Below are positions 35,702 through 43,986 of a DNA stretch of 57,748 nucleotides, one piece after another (position 1 is the first letter of the stretch; the number at the start of each line of letters is the position of its first letter). The translations under genes were made by a program, and so were the position numbers. The DNA lies in IMG/VR virus record IMGVR_UViG_3300042332_001032, positions 1 through 57,748 of that record. One strand, written 5' to 3'. The notes beneath the pieces are model-generated. The model worked only from the letters and a program-made list of their open reading frames with translations. It was not told where the DNA came from and ran no database searches. This stretch comes from a virus.

Positions 35702-36128
35702 TCTTCTTACTATCCTTTACATTTTGTTTAATGTTCGTATCTGTTTTCTGCACGCACACTCCGAAAATACGATCTTCATTAATAAACAAAATCTGTTTAC
35801 CATCCTGTCGTATCGAGCGAAGACCACGATCGCCTGGAAATATAAACGTTGCACCAGGAGTTCGAAGTGTTTTGTTTCTAACTTTCGGCCCTGTAATGAT
35901 AACTCTACCAACTCTCCAGGCTTTTTGATCCACTACTTCCTCAGGTATAAACAATCCGTTTCTCATTATTTCTCTACCATTACCTGCTATGTCTGCATAC
36001 TCTGCCATGATGACATCATCAAGGACTTCTGTAATTTCATAGTCTTCTGGTAGAGCTGCGTTACCGTATTGTTCAATTTCTACTAACCCTTTATTCTCTT
36101 GTGCAAGTGATGCTTGTTGTTCGTACAT
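35688..36128 (-). CDS. GroES-like co-chaperonin (gp31-type) candidate
   Basis: 146 residues. EDYEITEVLDDVIMAEYA, GLFIPEEV, WRVGRVIITGPKVR, GATFIFPGDRG and ILFINEDRIFGVC follow the strand order of the Cpn10 fold, including the mobile-loop-like insert (IAGNGREIMRNGLF). T4 gp31 replaces GroES for folding of gp23, so a phage co-chaperonin fits this genome. Assignment is by pattern, without a database check. Confidence 0.6.
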   Translation of the reverse strand: MYEQQASLAQENKGLVEIEQYGNAALPEDYEITEVLDDVIMAEYADIAGNGREIMRNGLFIPEEVVDQKAWRVGRVIITGPKVRNKTLRTPGATFIFPGDRGLRSIRQDGKQILFINEDRIFGVCVQKTDTNIKQNVKDSKKSARK

Positions 36129-36133
36129 ATTTT

Positions 36134-36493
36134 TTAATTATTTGTTTTTCTATATAATTCTACTAGATTTGTGAGTTGAGTAATCTCTCTTACAGATAAC
36201 TCAGATGCTTGAGCGATCATTTTTATATTATCGTTTTCGAGTTTATCTTTTTTTACCTTTTTAATATATTTAAAATTCGGTAAACGTTTGAATTTAGGTA
36301 AAAGACATAACAGTAATTTATAATGCTGTTCCTTATCTATACCCGGTAACATATTAACGGTTTCGTTAATAGCTGTCGATGTAGACGATACACCGAATGT
36401 TAACCATCTATTAATAAGAAAAGGTATATACTCTTCTAGTGATAGATTATTATTTTTTGTTACTGTAAGAGATTTAAGATACTCAAATAACAT
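36134..36493 (-). CDS. 62: Clamp-loader small subunit, gp62-like (tentative)
   Basis: 119 residues. INRWLTFG...NETVNMLPGIDKEQHYKLLLCLLPKFKR followed by a basic KYIKKVKKDK and a C-terminal helix resembles T4-like gp62 proteins, particularly the marine versions. In T4, gp62 with gp44 loads the sliding clamp. It shares one base with the start of the preceding gene (TAATG). Short relative to T4 gp62 (187 residues). Confidence 0.55.
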   Translation of the reverse strand: MLFEYLKSLTVTKNNNLSLEEYIPFLINRWLTFGVSSTSTAINETVNMLPGIDKEQHYKLLLCLLPKFKRLPNFKYIKKVKKDKLENDNIKMIAQASELSVREITQLTNLVELYRKTNN

Positions 36494-37080
36494 TATACAC
36501 AGACCTTGCTTGTACTTACAAAGATATCATGAATCATGTTATAAAACACGTTAATAGCATCTTGCATAAACATCTCAGTTTGCTCTTCTGTCAGGTTTGT
36601 TGAATAAGCAAAATCAGGTGCCCTACCGCCAGCGTTAATATTGATACCGGTATGAATAAGAACTGCATTATTAGTATGTGCAGCAATACTCACTGAAGCC
36701 TTCTTAGGTACTCCTTCCACTACAACCATCATATCATCCCCTTTTACAAAGCCATCAGTCTTAAGATACTTCGTGCACAATAACGAGCCAAGCTGTGCGT
36801 TATAGAGTCTTTGAAAACATACGCCGCCGAAGAGATCAATATCAGGAATCTCGATAATAAAGTTAATCGCTTGATCAGAATAGATATAGTCCTTGTTAAT
36901 TGAGTCTTCAAGGTCAATGAGATTAGCCTCAACGACCATAGGGGCAACAAATGCTACAATATTACCTTGCCTGTTAACTTCCTTCTTAAAGAACTTATAG
37001 CTAAAGCGTGACTTTAGGACCGACCCGTCATAATAGTTACACTCAGTTACTTCTTTTAGTTTTTCACGGTTTATTATCAT
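36493..37080 (-). CDS. DUF366-like protein
   Basis: 195 residues. The pattern YDGSVLKSRFSYKFF, VEANLIDLEDSINKDYIYSDQAINFIIE, FQRLYNAQLGSLL, KGDDMMV and KKASVSIAAHTNNAVLIHTGIN matches my memory of the DUF366 family, whose biochemical role I do not know. Its place next to QueC, an amidotransferase and a glycosyltransferase suggests a shared nucleotide or DNA modification pathway (inference). Confidence 0.5.
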   Translation of the reverse strand: MIINREKLKEVTECNYYDGSVLKSRFSYKFFKKEVNRQGNIVAFVAPMVVEANLIDLEDSINKDYIYSDQAINFIIEIPDIDLFGGVCFQRLYNAQLGSLLCTKYLKTDGFVKGDDMMVVVEGVPKKASVSIAAHTNNAVLIHTGININAGGRAPDFAYSTNLTEEQTEMFMQDAINVFYNMIHDIFVSTSKVCV

Positions 37081-37089
37081 ATTTTTATT

Positions 37090-37782
37090 TTAGTTGTATT
37101 TTGAAAAATTGCTATACTCGTTTAAAAATTTTCTTGCATTAACTTCCCACTCTTTTGTTAGCATTGAATCACCTAACCCATAATGTATTACATTAATTGG
37201 CATTACACCTATGGAAACGTTTTCTTGTAAACATTCTATACAAAACGCAAGATCATATAGATGAAAATCGTAGTTTTTATTGAATCTCGCCTTTGTTTGA
37301 AGAATCTTTTCTACATTTACTGCTATAAACAACCCGTCTATGAGCTTCGCGTTACCTCCTGCCGGACCAAAAACTGTTGTAAATATAATATCGTTTTTTA
37401 TATGTTTGACTTCACCGACTCTACTATGCTCTTCTGTCATTAAATGCCAAGCGGGTGGTAAATTAGGAGCATTTTTAAACCTATTAGCACCCGCTAACCC
37501 CGTAACAACGTATGGTGATTTGTTGAGATGCTCTTGTAAGTAAAGTGTGTCAATAATAACATCATCGTGACAAAAAACAATAATTTGATTTTTATATTTG
37601 TCGATTAAAAACGTATTATATATCTCAGAAAGTCCTTTTGTGTTATCGTAAATCACAGATGCTTCTAGCTGATCTGTAGTGTACAGTTTTTTAAGCTTCT
37701 TAAGTGATTTCCCGAGAGGTCTTTTTTCAAAGTCGTTTTGATTTTTAGTTTTTGTACAAGAGACGATATGGATCTGTTTCAT
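37090..37782 (-). CDS. Glycosyltransferase-like protein
   Basis: 230 residues. NTFLIDKYKNQIIVFCHDDVII contains the CHDDV motif (about residues 70-76), a DxD-like metal site found in a group of GT-A type glycosyltransferases (streptococcal-type Glyco_tranf_2). LIDGLFIAVN and YDFHLYDLAFCI further match the acceptor side. It overlaps the amidotransferase gene by 4 bases. It could glycosylate a modified base or a virion protein. Confidence 0.65.
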   Translation of the reverse strand: MKQIHIVSCTKTKNQNDFEKRPLGKSLKKLKKLYTTDQLEASVIYDNTKGLSEIYNTFLIDKYKNQIIVFCHDDVIIDTLYLQEHLNKSPYVVTGLAGANRFKNAPNLPPAWHLMTEEHSRVGEVKHIKNDIIFTTVFGPAGGNAKLIDGLFIAVNVEKILQTKARFNKNYDFHLYDLAFCIECLQENVSIGVMPINVIHYGLGDSMLTKEWEVNARKFLNEYSNFSKYN

Positions 37783-38420
37783 ATTATAAAATAAGGGCTT
37801 GTGTAATTAAAATCAGCTACTTCATGTAAAACTCTATCTTTACCGAGCTCGAAAATTATACCATCTCTTTCTATACAAACTGCACCAGGAAATTTAACTG
37901 ATGAGAACGAATCCTTATCTCGAAACAACGAAGAACCAGCTTTAATAAGGCTGAATTTATTATCTATAATATCAAATATCCAGCTTGTTAATAAACCTGT
38001 GTATTTACTATATACCTCAGATATATTCCCTCCGTTATTATAAAGATGATATGGTATAATAGAGCTATCGACATCGAACTCCACATGCTCTGGAAATTTA
38101 TTAAAGTTATTAATAATACCGTTGTGTGCTACATAATAGTTTTCAAAATTAAACGGATGAGTTGAATCATATTCCCATTCTCCTTGTATCACATTGGTAG
38201 GAGCTCTTGAATGAAACGCACAATACACGAGATCGTTTTGTTCCTTCTTAGAAAGCGTATCTTGTAATACCTCGTAATTAAACACTTCTTTTTGTTTGAG
38301 TATGAGGCTATCGTTCTTAAAAATAAAAATTAAACCTGAGCTATAATGCCCTCTCTCTAGACCGTTTTGGTATAGATCAAAAGCCTTAGTTAATGTTGGA
38401 GCACCACTAATTGAACACAT
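37779..38420 (-). CDS. Class II glutamine amidotransferase, probable partner of QueC
   Basis: 213 residues. The N-terminal MCSISG places Cys2 as the nucleophile; RGHYSSGLIF, HSRAPT and AHNGIINN match the RGxxSxG, HxR and HNG motifs of Ntn-type glutaminase domains (GlmS/PurF class). No synthetase domain follows. It is two bases downstream of queC. In crenarchaeal and phage archaeosine pathways a fused GAT-QueC protein amidates preQ0; here the same two parts appear as separate adjacent genes. Confidence 0.75.
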   Translation of the reverse strand: MCSISGAPTLTKAFDLYQNGLERGHYSSGLIFIFKNDSLILKQKEVFNYEVLQDTLSKKEQNDLVYCAFHSRAPTNVIQGEWEYDSTHPFNFENYYVAHNGIINNFNKFPEHVEFDVDSSIIPYHLYNNGGNISEVYSKYTGLLTSWIFDIIDNKFSLIKAGSSLFRDKDSFSSVKFPGAVCIERDGIIFELGKDRVLHEVADFNYTSPYFII

Positions 38421-38422
38421 AT

Positions 38423-39151
38423 TTATATAATAGGCTTACAATTATATTTTTGCCAGTCAATATTAACACTATATGGTATTACATCCTCATATCCAGCTTC
38501 AATGAAGCCGCGTAAACGCGCTGAACAACTCGGACACTGACCACATGCTAGCTCTTCCCCGCTATAACACGTTAAGGTTTTAGATAAATCTGCTCCAAGC
38601 TCTATACCGTATTTTATAATATCTTTTTTAGACATTTCGATGAGCGGTGCTACAACCTTTATTGTGTTTAATCTATTAAGAGCTAACGTATCGTTATAGA
38701 TCTTAAGAAATGAGCTACACGCATCCCAGAAACCTGAAGTATCATCAGCTAAAGCAGCACCATAATACACCTCTAGAGCGCCAACAGATTCCGCATAACC
38801 TACAGCTATAGAAAGCATTACCATATTGCGGTTAGGGACATACGCTGCATTCTGCGGGTGACCAATTACTTCTTTCATTTTAGGTACATCAATATCTTTA
38901 TTTGTTAGTGCAGATGCAGATGCAAGTTCCCCGTAAAAACCTAAATTAACTACAGTATGTTTAGCTACACGTTGACCTTCTCCTACCCCTATGTTGGTAG
39001 TGATATTGATAGCACGCTCGATTTCATCCTTATGGCGCTGATTGTAATTGTAAGTTAGACAGTAAACCTCGTCACAATGCTTAAGGCAATGATAAAGAAC
39101 CACAGTGCTGTCTAACCCACCTGAAAAAACTACTACAGCTTTTTTATTCAT
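38423..39151 (-). CDS. queC: 7-cyano-7-deazaguanine synthase QueC
   Basis: 242 residues, full length for QueC. The PP-loop SGGLDS is at residues 10-15; YVPNRNMVMLSIAVGYAE and the C-terminal zinc site (LTCYSGEE...CGQCPSC) are intact. QueC makes preQ0 from 7-carboxy-7-deazaguanine. Phages use it to build 7-deazaguanine bases into DNA. QueD, QueE, FolE and the DpdA-type transferase are not in this window and would have to be elsewhere or from the host. Confidence 0.93.
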   Translation of the reverse strand: MNKKAVVVFSGGLDSTVVLYHCLKHCDEVYCLTYNYNQRHKDEIERAINITTNIGVGEGQRVAKHTVVNLGFYGELASASALTNKDIDVPKMKEVIGHPQNAAYVPNRNMVMLSIAVGYAESVGALEVYYGAALADDTSGFWDACSSFLKIYNDTLALNRLNTIKVVAPLIEMSKKDIIKYGIELGADLSKTLTCYSGEELACGQCPSCSARLRGFIEAGYEDVIPYSVNIDWQKYNCKPII

Positions 39152-39183
39152 CTACGAGTATTGTAAATGAATAATACTTTAAA

Positions 39184-39363
39184 TCAACGAGAAAATTGCT
39201 TTTTCTTTTGCTGTTTTTTATGCTTCCTGTATTCCCGTAATGTCATATTACAGGAAAGAGCGTTTTGTATCTCGCTTATTAATATTTGAACCTCAGCATT
39301 ACCATCAAAGCTAAGAAGATTAGCAAGCAAATCTTCTAGCTCTTGCTGCTGCTCTGTAGTCAT
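39184..39363 (-). CDS. Small 59-residue protein
   Basis: Starts MTTEQQQELEDLLANLLSF and ends in a Lys/Gln-rich basic tail (KHKKQQKKKQFSR). Acidic helical first half, basic end. Located between the structural gene at 39370 and queC in the same operon. No family recognised. Confidence 0.55.
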   Translation of the reverse strand: MTTEQQQELEDLLANLLSFDGNAEVQILISEIQNALSCNMTLREYRKHKKQQKKKQFSR

Positions 39364-39369
39364 ATGGTA

Positions 39370-40665
39370 TTAATATGCCCCGACAGGTGTACCGTCGTCG
39401 TCATCTCCGTAACCGTCATTGTAACCACCCTCGTCCTCATCATCAGTATAGCCTTTCGAAGCCTCGATATCCTTCCACTCTTGTTTGTCAAAATCTTCTA
39501 GTTCGTGTTTTATATCTCTAACTAAAGAATCAATAAGAGCTTTAGCTTGGTTATTATTTTGAAGTATTGTGTGTAGTGCTTGTTTAAATTTATTAACAGT
39601 TACGCTTTTTTCTGTGTGAGATACAGGTAGTTGTAGAATTTTTTTAAAAACATCTGCAAGATATTCTTGATCATTTGTGTCAACTAGAGATTGCACTCTT
39701 TTCCATAATGCAGGGCCAATCATTATATCAAATGTTTCAGATTCAAGTTTATCTATATCTTTACGCGCCTGTAAATGCGCTGCATAGCTCTTAGCGTCTT
39801 CGACGTCAGCTGCAGAGTTTGCAATAAGCTCTAAAGCTGCTTTTATAATTTCATGAACAAGTACTGGGAAAATTTTACCTTGTGCTCTTATTACCGGTAT
39901 TCCGTGATCGTCTTCATCGATCTCATTAGCACCTAGTGGGCTTGCAGCTGCTCCTCTTTCAATACCTTCAGGTTGAACCCAGTAAAGAGTATCAACAATA
40001 TTCATGAATAATGCATATTGATTTGCAATACCTGGCTTGATTTGCTCTAATTCGGGTTGCACCATGCGGAAAGCGTCAAAATAACTAACACTCCCACCTT
40101 GAATCATCATGTTTGCAAATTTTCTCTTTAATTTCTCATCATCGAGGTTTAAAATTACATCTGCTATTTCAAGTTCTGCTTCTTCGTTTTGCTCATCCTC
40201 TTCTTCCTCTCCAGGTTCTTCTTGATTTGCATTATTATTACCTAAAAGATCGATAGACGGGTCACCAAGCAATACATCAAAAATGATTTCATTTTGATCG
40301 TATAATTCTTTTAATTTCTTAAACTGCGGTAAATCAAGAACAACCTGTACTGCTAGAGATTCTAAATAGTCTTTATGCTGAGCTTCGGCTCTTGCAAAGT
40401 CTCTAACCATACCAAATGCACTTTGTAGTACGGGGTATAGTTCGCTTTGGGTGTTGAATGTCTTACCAGTTAAGCGCTCAAGCTTTTTAATAACTTCCTT
40501 GTAGCGTTCAGAAGCGATATATTCTAAGTATCTCTGTTCATCTGTGGAAAGAGTGGGTAGAATTTCTTCTATAGACTCTTCTCCTCCTTCGATACGCCGT
40601 AATTTGTCAGGGCTAATGAAATTACGAATATCATCAAACGACATCGCTTCGTTAACTTTTTTCAT
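39370..40665 (-). CDS. Acidic helical structural-region protein
   Basis: 431 residues, mostly alpha-helical and acidic, with a Glu/Asp/Gln-rich linker (residues 150-170) and an Asp/Gly/Tyr-rich C-terminus (GGYNDGYGDDDD). VHEIIKAALELIANSAAD suggests a compact helical core around residue 275. No family recognised; genes of this type in the late block often encode head-internal or assembly proteins. Confidence 0.55.
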   Translation of the reverse strand: MKKVNEAMSFDDIRNFISPDKLRRIEGGEESIEEILPTLSTDEQRYLEYIASERYKEVIKKLERLTGKTFNTQSELYPVLQSAFGMVRDFARAEAQHKDYLESLAVQVVLDLPQFKKLKELYDQNEIIFDVLLGDPSIDLLGNNNANQEEPGEEEEDEQNEEAELEIADVILNLDDEKLKRKFANMMIQGGSVSYFDAFRMVQPELEQIKPGIANQYALFMNIVDTLYWVQPEGIERGAAASPLGANEIDEDDHGIPVIRAQGKIFPVLVHEIIKAALELIANSAADVEDAKSYAAHLQARKDIDKLESETFDIMIGPALWKRVQSLVDTNDQEYLADVFKKILQLPVSHTEKSVTVNKFKQALHTILQNNNQAKALIDSLVRDIKHELEDFDKQEWKDIEASKGYTDDEDEGGYNDGYGDDDDGTPVGAY

Positions 40666-40668
40666 TTT

Positions 40669-40926
40669 TTATTTAGTATATTTGTTGAAAGTGGAGTTTA
40701 AACGGTTTAAGCGGTTTTTAAAAAAGCTAACCATTTTAGCGCTTGTCGTATCTTCAGCTTTTGGTTTTGGTTTAGTAAAAGGATTGTGCCCTGGTCTTTT
40801 AAAAGGATTAGGTTTTGTACGAGGTTGACTCGGAGCTGTTGGAGTAGCTGGTTTTACAGGGGTGATTGTTGTAGCCTCGTCAATATTTTGAAGAATACTA
40901 TTGATGGTTTTTTCGAATGATGTCAT
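40669..40926 (-). CDS. Small basic Pro/Lys-rich protein
   Basis: 85 residues with a proline-rich middle carrying repeated NPFKRPG / NPFTKPKP motifs. It is the first gene after the strand switch and is preceded by a late promoter. No family recognised. Confidence 0.55.
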   Translation of the reverse strand: MTSFEKTINSILQNIDEATTITPVKPATPTAPSQPRTKPNPFKRPGHNPFTKPKPKAEDTTSAKMVSFFKNRLNRLNSTFNKYTK

Positions 40927-40938
40927 AATGAATAATAT

Positions 40939-40946
40939 TATTTATA
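40939..40946 (-). promoter_or_regulatory. T4-type late promoter at the strand switch
   Basis: Exact TATAAATA on the minus strand, 13 bases upstream of the ATG at 40926. It starts the leftward late operon and lies 32 bases from a rightward early promoter, so this is a divergent early/late control region. Confidence 0.75.
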
Positions 40947-40977
40947 CTCTTTAAAGAAAAAAATAAAAAAACAAATC

Positions 40978-41006
40978 TTGATAGTTCCTGCTATTTTCAC
41001 TATTAT
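40978..41006 (+). promoter_or_regulatory. Early-type promoter with extended -35 (TTGATAGTTCCT)
   Basis: TTGATA, 17-base spacer starting GTTCCT, then TATTAT. The CDS begins 10 bases after the -10 box. One of a family of at least eight similar promoters in this window. Confidence 0.75.
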
Positions 41007-41015
41007 TTTTAAACA

Positions 41016-41960
41016 ATGAACGTTATATCTAATACCACTCAAGGCTTCACAACAGTTTCTAAAGTCCAAATACCGGATACGTACTTTCGTCGATTCAAGA
41101 CCGGAAAAGACGAAATTGATGAGATTTTCGGAAAAGAAGGATTTATACCCGGTTCGACCTTTACCATTGCAGCACCTCCCGGGTCTGGTAAAACGACTAT
41201 TCTACTACAGACTCTCGAATTTCTACAGAACAGCGGTAAACAGACTGCTTATATATCAGGCGAAGAAACGGTACAGCAATTAGCTTTTACCTGTAAGAGA
41301 ATAAACGTAGAAAACGTAGCAGTAGCGAATATGACAGTTATTGAGGATGTATTCGATGCTGTTAAAGCTAACAAGATTGATATGATAGTGCTTGATTCAT
41401 TGCCCTCATTACGCTCGAGAGAAAAGATTCACGGCCGTCGTTTGGAAGAATATCTTTCAAATTATATTTGTTCGAAAGCTAAAGAACTTGAATGTGTGGT
41501 TGTTATTGTAATGCACATGACCAAAATGGGAACTTACAAAGGCACGACCCTTCTACCTCATTCTGTAGATTGTAATATTTTAATGAAATGTAATACCAAC
41601 GATATTAATATACGAGAGTTTAATGTCACAAAGAATCGTTTTGGTGCTCTTTGTGAAACTGCGTTCCGTATCACGTCTGTTGGCTTTGATTTTACCAAGA
41701 TCAATATAACCGATATTGAAGCTGATGTAATGAGTACTGAGCCTGTGAAGAAGAGCAAGACTCAGGAATACGAAGACACTATATACAACAGTATACAGCA
41801 AGAAGGTGGTATAGATCTTAAGGCAGCTACTCAGCTGCTGCAGTGCACCATTAAAGCTCAATGCACATTGCGCAATCTGACTATTAAAGATAAGATTGTT
41901 AAAAGTGGTCGCGGTCAAACTGCACTATGGACGCTTGCACCAGAACTAGAAACAGTCTAA
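41016..41960 (+). CDS. RadA-like RecA-superfamily ATPase
   Basis: 314 residues. The Walker A motif is APPGSGKTT (residues 53-61); ISGEET and MIVLDSLPSLRS (Walker B-like) follow the RadA/Sms pattern rather than that of UvsX. The N-terminal zinc finger and C-terminal Lon-like domain of bacterial RadA are missing; instead the last 60 residues look like a winged helix (EGGIDLKAATQLLQ). Likely acts in recombination or helicase loading at replication forks. First gene of the rightward early region. Confidence 0.75.
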   Translation: MNVISNTTQGFTTVSKVQIPDTYFRRFKTGKDEIDEIFGKEGFIPGSTFTIAAPPGSGKTTILLQTLEFLQNSGKQTAYISGEETVQQLAFTCKRINVENVAVANMTVIEDVFDAVKANKIDMIVLDSLPSLRSREKIHGRRLEEYLSNYICSKAKELECVVVIVMHMTKMGTYKGTTLLPHSVDCNILMKCNTNDINIREFNVTKNRFGALCETAFRITSVGFDFTKINITDIEADVMSTEPVKKSKTQEYEDTIYNSIQQEGGIDLKAATQLLQCTIKAQCTLRNLTIKDKIVKSGRGQTALWTLAPELETV

Positions 41961-41972
41961 GTATCTACTACT

Positions 41973-42110
41973 ATGCTTAATACAGTACAAAACGGTAAAG
42001 GTTCAAAACCACGACCTGTAGATACTAAGAAATACAATGACAATTTTGATAGTATTAAATGGTCGAACAGCAAAGACAAGAAAAAACCAGCTACAAAAAA
42101 GCTAAAATAG
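41973..42110 (+). CDS. Small basic 45-residue protein
   Basis: Starts MLNTVQNGKGSKPRP and ends KKPATKKLK; lysine-rich, possibly nucleic-acid binding. It starts 12 bases after the RadA-like gene and is likely co-transcribed. No family recognised. Confidence 0.5.
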   Translation: MLNTVQNGKGSKPRPVDTKKYNDNFDSIKWSNSKDKKKPATKKLK

Positions 42111-42120
42111 CACTGGTGCG

Positions 42121-42149
42121 CTGAAAGTTCCGTAGTGTCTGATTAAATA
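42121..42149 (+). promoter_or_regulatory. Weak member of the early promoter family
   Basis: CTGAAA, spacer starting GTTCCG, 17 bases, then TAAATA. It lies directly upstream of the small gene at 42154. Confidence 0.4.
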
Positions 42150-42153
42150 CTAC

Positions 42154-42357
42154 GTGAGGGTTCCACTTAATATAGTTTACATCGGTTATACTTGTTCTGT
42201 TTTCATAGATAACAGAACCAATAGTGTGTCTATATCTATAGTAGAATCATCTACTAAGAATAATAAAAACACAAAGAAACTCTTAAAAAAGATTTATTAT
42301 TACTTACAGGCTGAAGGTTTTATTGATTACGATACTGAGTACGAAGAAGGTTATTGA
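42154..42357 (+). CDS. Small protein with GTG start
   Basis: 67 residues from a GTG at 42154; no ATG is available in frame. A hydrophobic beta-rich N-terminus is followed by a Lys-rich helix and an acidic end (YDTEYEEGY). The start lies only five bases from the proposed -10 box, so either translation is leaderless or the promoter assignment is wrong. Unknown function. Confidence 0.4.
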   Translation: MRVPLNIVYIGYTCSVFIDNRTNSVSISIVESSTKNNKNTKKLLKKIYYYLQAEGFIDYDTEYEEGY

Positions 42358-42836
42358 TTCATCACTGAGTCATATTCTGCTACCTTTGTAATATTGCCGA
42401 GACTATCTGAGCAGATAGATATCTTACTAAACATCCACGGGTCAAACGTGTGACCTTGGCAAGCTAGATCATATAGTTTTTTTGCGTTAGACGCAATACT
42501 ATATAAATCTGTTTTTATCATATCATTATGCTCATTATCAGTATTATTTGTAGATAATGTTAATATGGCTATAGGCGTTGGAGATGTTTGTGTAACTGTA
42601 TTAGTAGGTTGAGCGTTATTATCGTTATCTTCTACAGAATCGACGTTACCTATGGTATTACCTGGGTTTCTTGGATCTCCGTTTCCGCCATCGCCTTGCA
42701 TTCTATCTTCTAGGGTTTCTGCTTCATGATGATCGTCAGGTTGCCTAGGTACAACTTTATGAGATACATTTTTTATTTTTTGTAGAGCTGAAATATACGA
42801 TTCATATACACCTTGAACATCTTTATCATTAAGCAT
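42351..42836 (-). CDS. Phage protein of unknown function with low-complexity middle
   Basis: 161 residues. The N-terminal helix (DKDVQGVYESYISALQKI) and a C-terminal segment (WMFSKISICSDSLGNITKVAEYD) resemble a small family in T4-like phages whose C-terminus binds or packs with virion parts. The middle (residues 35-85) is Asp/Asn/Gly/Thr-rich. It is the only leftward gene in this stretch and is convergent with 42154. Confidence 0.5.
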   Translation of the reverse strand: MLNDKDVQGVYESYISALQKIKNVSHKVVPRQPDDHHEAETLEDRMQGDGGNGDPRNPGNTIGNVDSVEDNDNNAQPTNTVTQTSPTPIAILTLSTNNTDNEHNDMIKTDLYSIASNAKKLYDLACQGHTFDPWMFSKISICSDSLGNITKVAEYDSVMNQ

Positions 42837-42899
42837 AATATTAATTATTCTAAAACGAAGAGGTTTCTCAGATATCTGATTAAATAATTTAAAATCTAT

Positions 42900-43847
42900 A
42901 TGGGATTAGAGTACACTAAACAACCACAATTTTTTGAAAATAGCGTTACCGTACAAGGGGCACTATCTAGCGTACAGCTACAAGCTAATGCGTTTATAAG
43001 CAGTACAGCTAGAGTTACGGAAATATCAGCTGTTTCATTATCAGGTACTTTTTACGGAGACGGTACAAAGCTCGAGGGTGTATTTAGTAATCAAAGCACT
43101 ATAAACGCTTTTCTAACAAGTCTCTCATCAAAGCCGTTTTACCCGTCATTGTCTGTAACATCATTTTCAGCAAATAATGTATTTGCTGTTAGCGGTATAT
43201 TCATGAATATAGCTGCAACATCTCTTTCAGGTACGTTTTACGGAGATGGTACAAAGCTAGCTGGTGTATATTCCTCTCAAGGTGCAATTAATACATTTGT
43301 TGTAAACAGCAGCGCAGATTCTAAACTAAACTCTCTTTCAGCAAAATTTATAAACACAGAGTATGTAGGTAATCCGCTATTTAGAACACTCTCCTCATCT
43401 GTAATAACAACAAATACCTTAAACAGCGCAACAACGTTCAGTGGAGTGTATTACGGAGATGGTAGAAACCTACAAGGTATCTTTGCAAATCAAAATGTTA
43501 TAAACTCAACAGTTGCTCAACTCACAGGAGACGCTGTCGTGAGAACGCTCTCAGCAGTAAGTGGCACGTTTATAAACATCTCTGCAACTTCTCTTTCAGG
43601 TACATTTTATGGTGATGGGTCAAATCTACTAGGTGTTACAACTGGTGGTAGAAGATTTTTTTATGAAACTATAGGTAACGATACATACACCTATTCAGGC
43701 TCTACACCATTTTACACAACTTCACCAAGTGCTTCGGCGTGGAAGATTGTTAAAGTGCAATATAGCTTAGATGGAGGAGTGGTAGGGCTAAGTGCAAGAA
43801 ACAACGTACCATGGACAAATAGAGCAACTCTTATATATTACCCATAA
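42900..43847 (+). CDS. Tail-fibre-like repeat protein
   Basis: 315 residues. At least four imperfect repeats of about 75 residues each contain SLSGTFYGDGTKLxGV followed by a S/NQxxIN segment, a pattern common in phage fibre shafts. The C-terminal 60 residues differ and may form the tip. The stop codon directly abuts the right terminus of E6, so the end of the gene may have been trimmed by the insertion. Confidence 0.7.
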   Translation: MGLEYTKQPQFFENSVTVQGALSSVQLQANAFISSTARVTEISAVSLSGTFYGDGTKLEGVFSNQSTINAFLTSLSSKPFYPSLSVTSFSANNVFAVSGIFMNIAATSLSGTFYGDGTKLAGVYSSQGAINTFVVNSSADSKLNSLSAKFINTEYVGNPLFRTLSSSVITTNTLNSATTFSGVYYGDGRNLQGIFANQNVINSTVAQLTGDAVVRTLSAVSGTFINISATSLSGTFYGDGSNLLGVTTGGRRFFYETIGNDTYTYSGSTPFYTTSPSASAWKIVKVQYSLDGGVVGLSARNNVPWTNRATLIYYP

Positions 43848-43986
43848 GTGAACTACCGAGCGACTAAAGATCGTTTGGCTTCAGAACATAAATGTTCTTT
43901 CTTTTTAGACACTTCATAGCCGTTGCTTTTAAATTGCTTTAAAAGTCTTATGTCAGCTCCATGCCTGTAATCGGCAGTTCCTGCCG
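43848..43986 (-). ncRNA. Putative solo omega-RNA scaffold of E6
   Basis: CGGCAG-GAA-CTGCCG, AGAACA / TGTTCT and a terminal hairpin with one G-T change (CGCTCGG / CCAAACG side) that keeps pairing. The bases beyond, TTATGGGTAATATATA, would be the guide. Confidence 0.55.
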
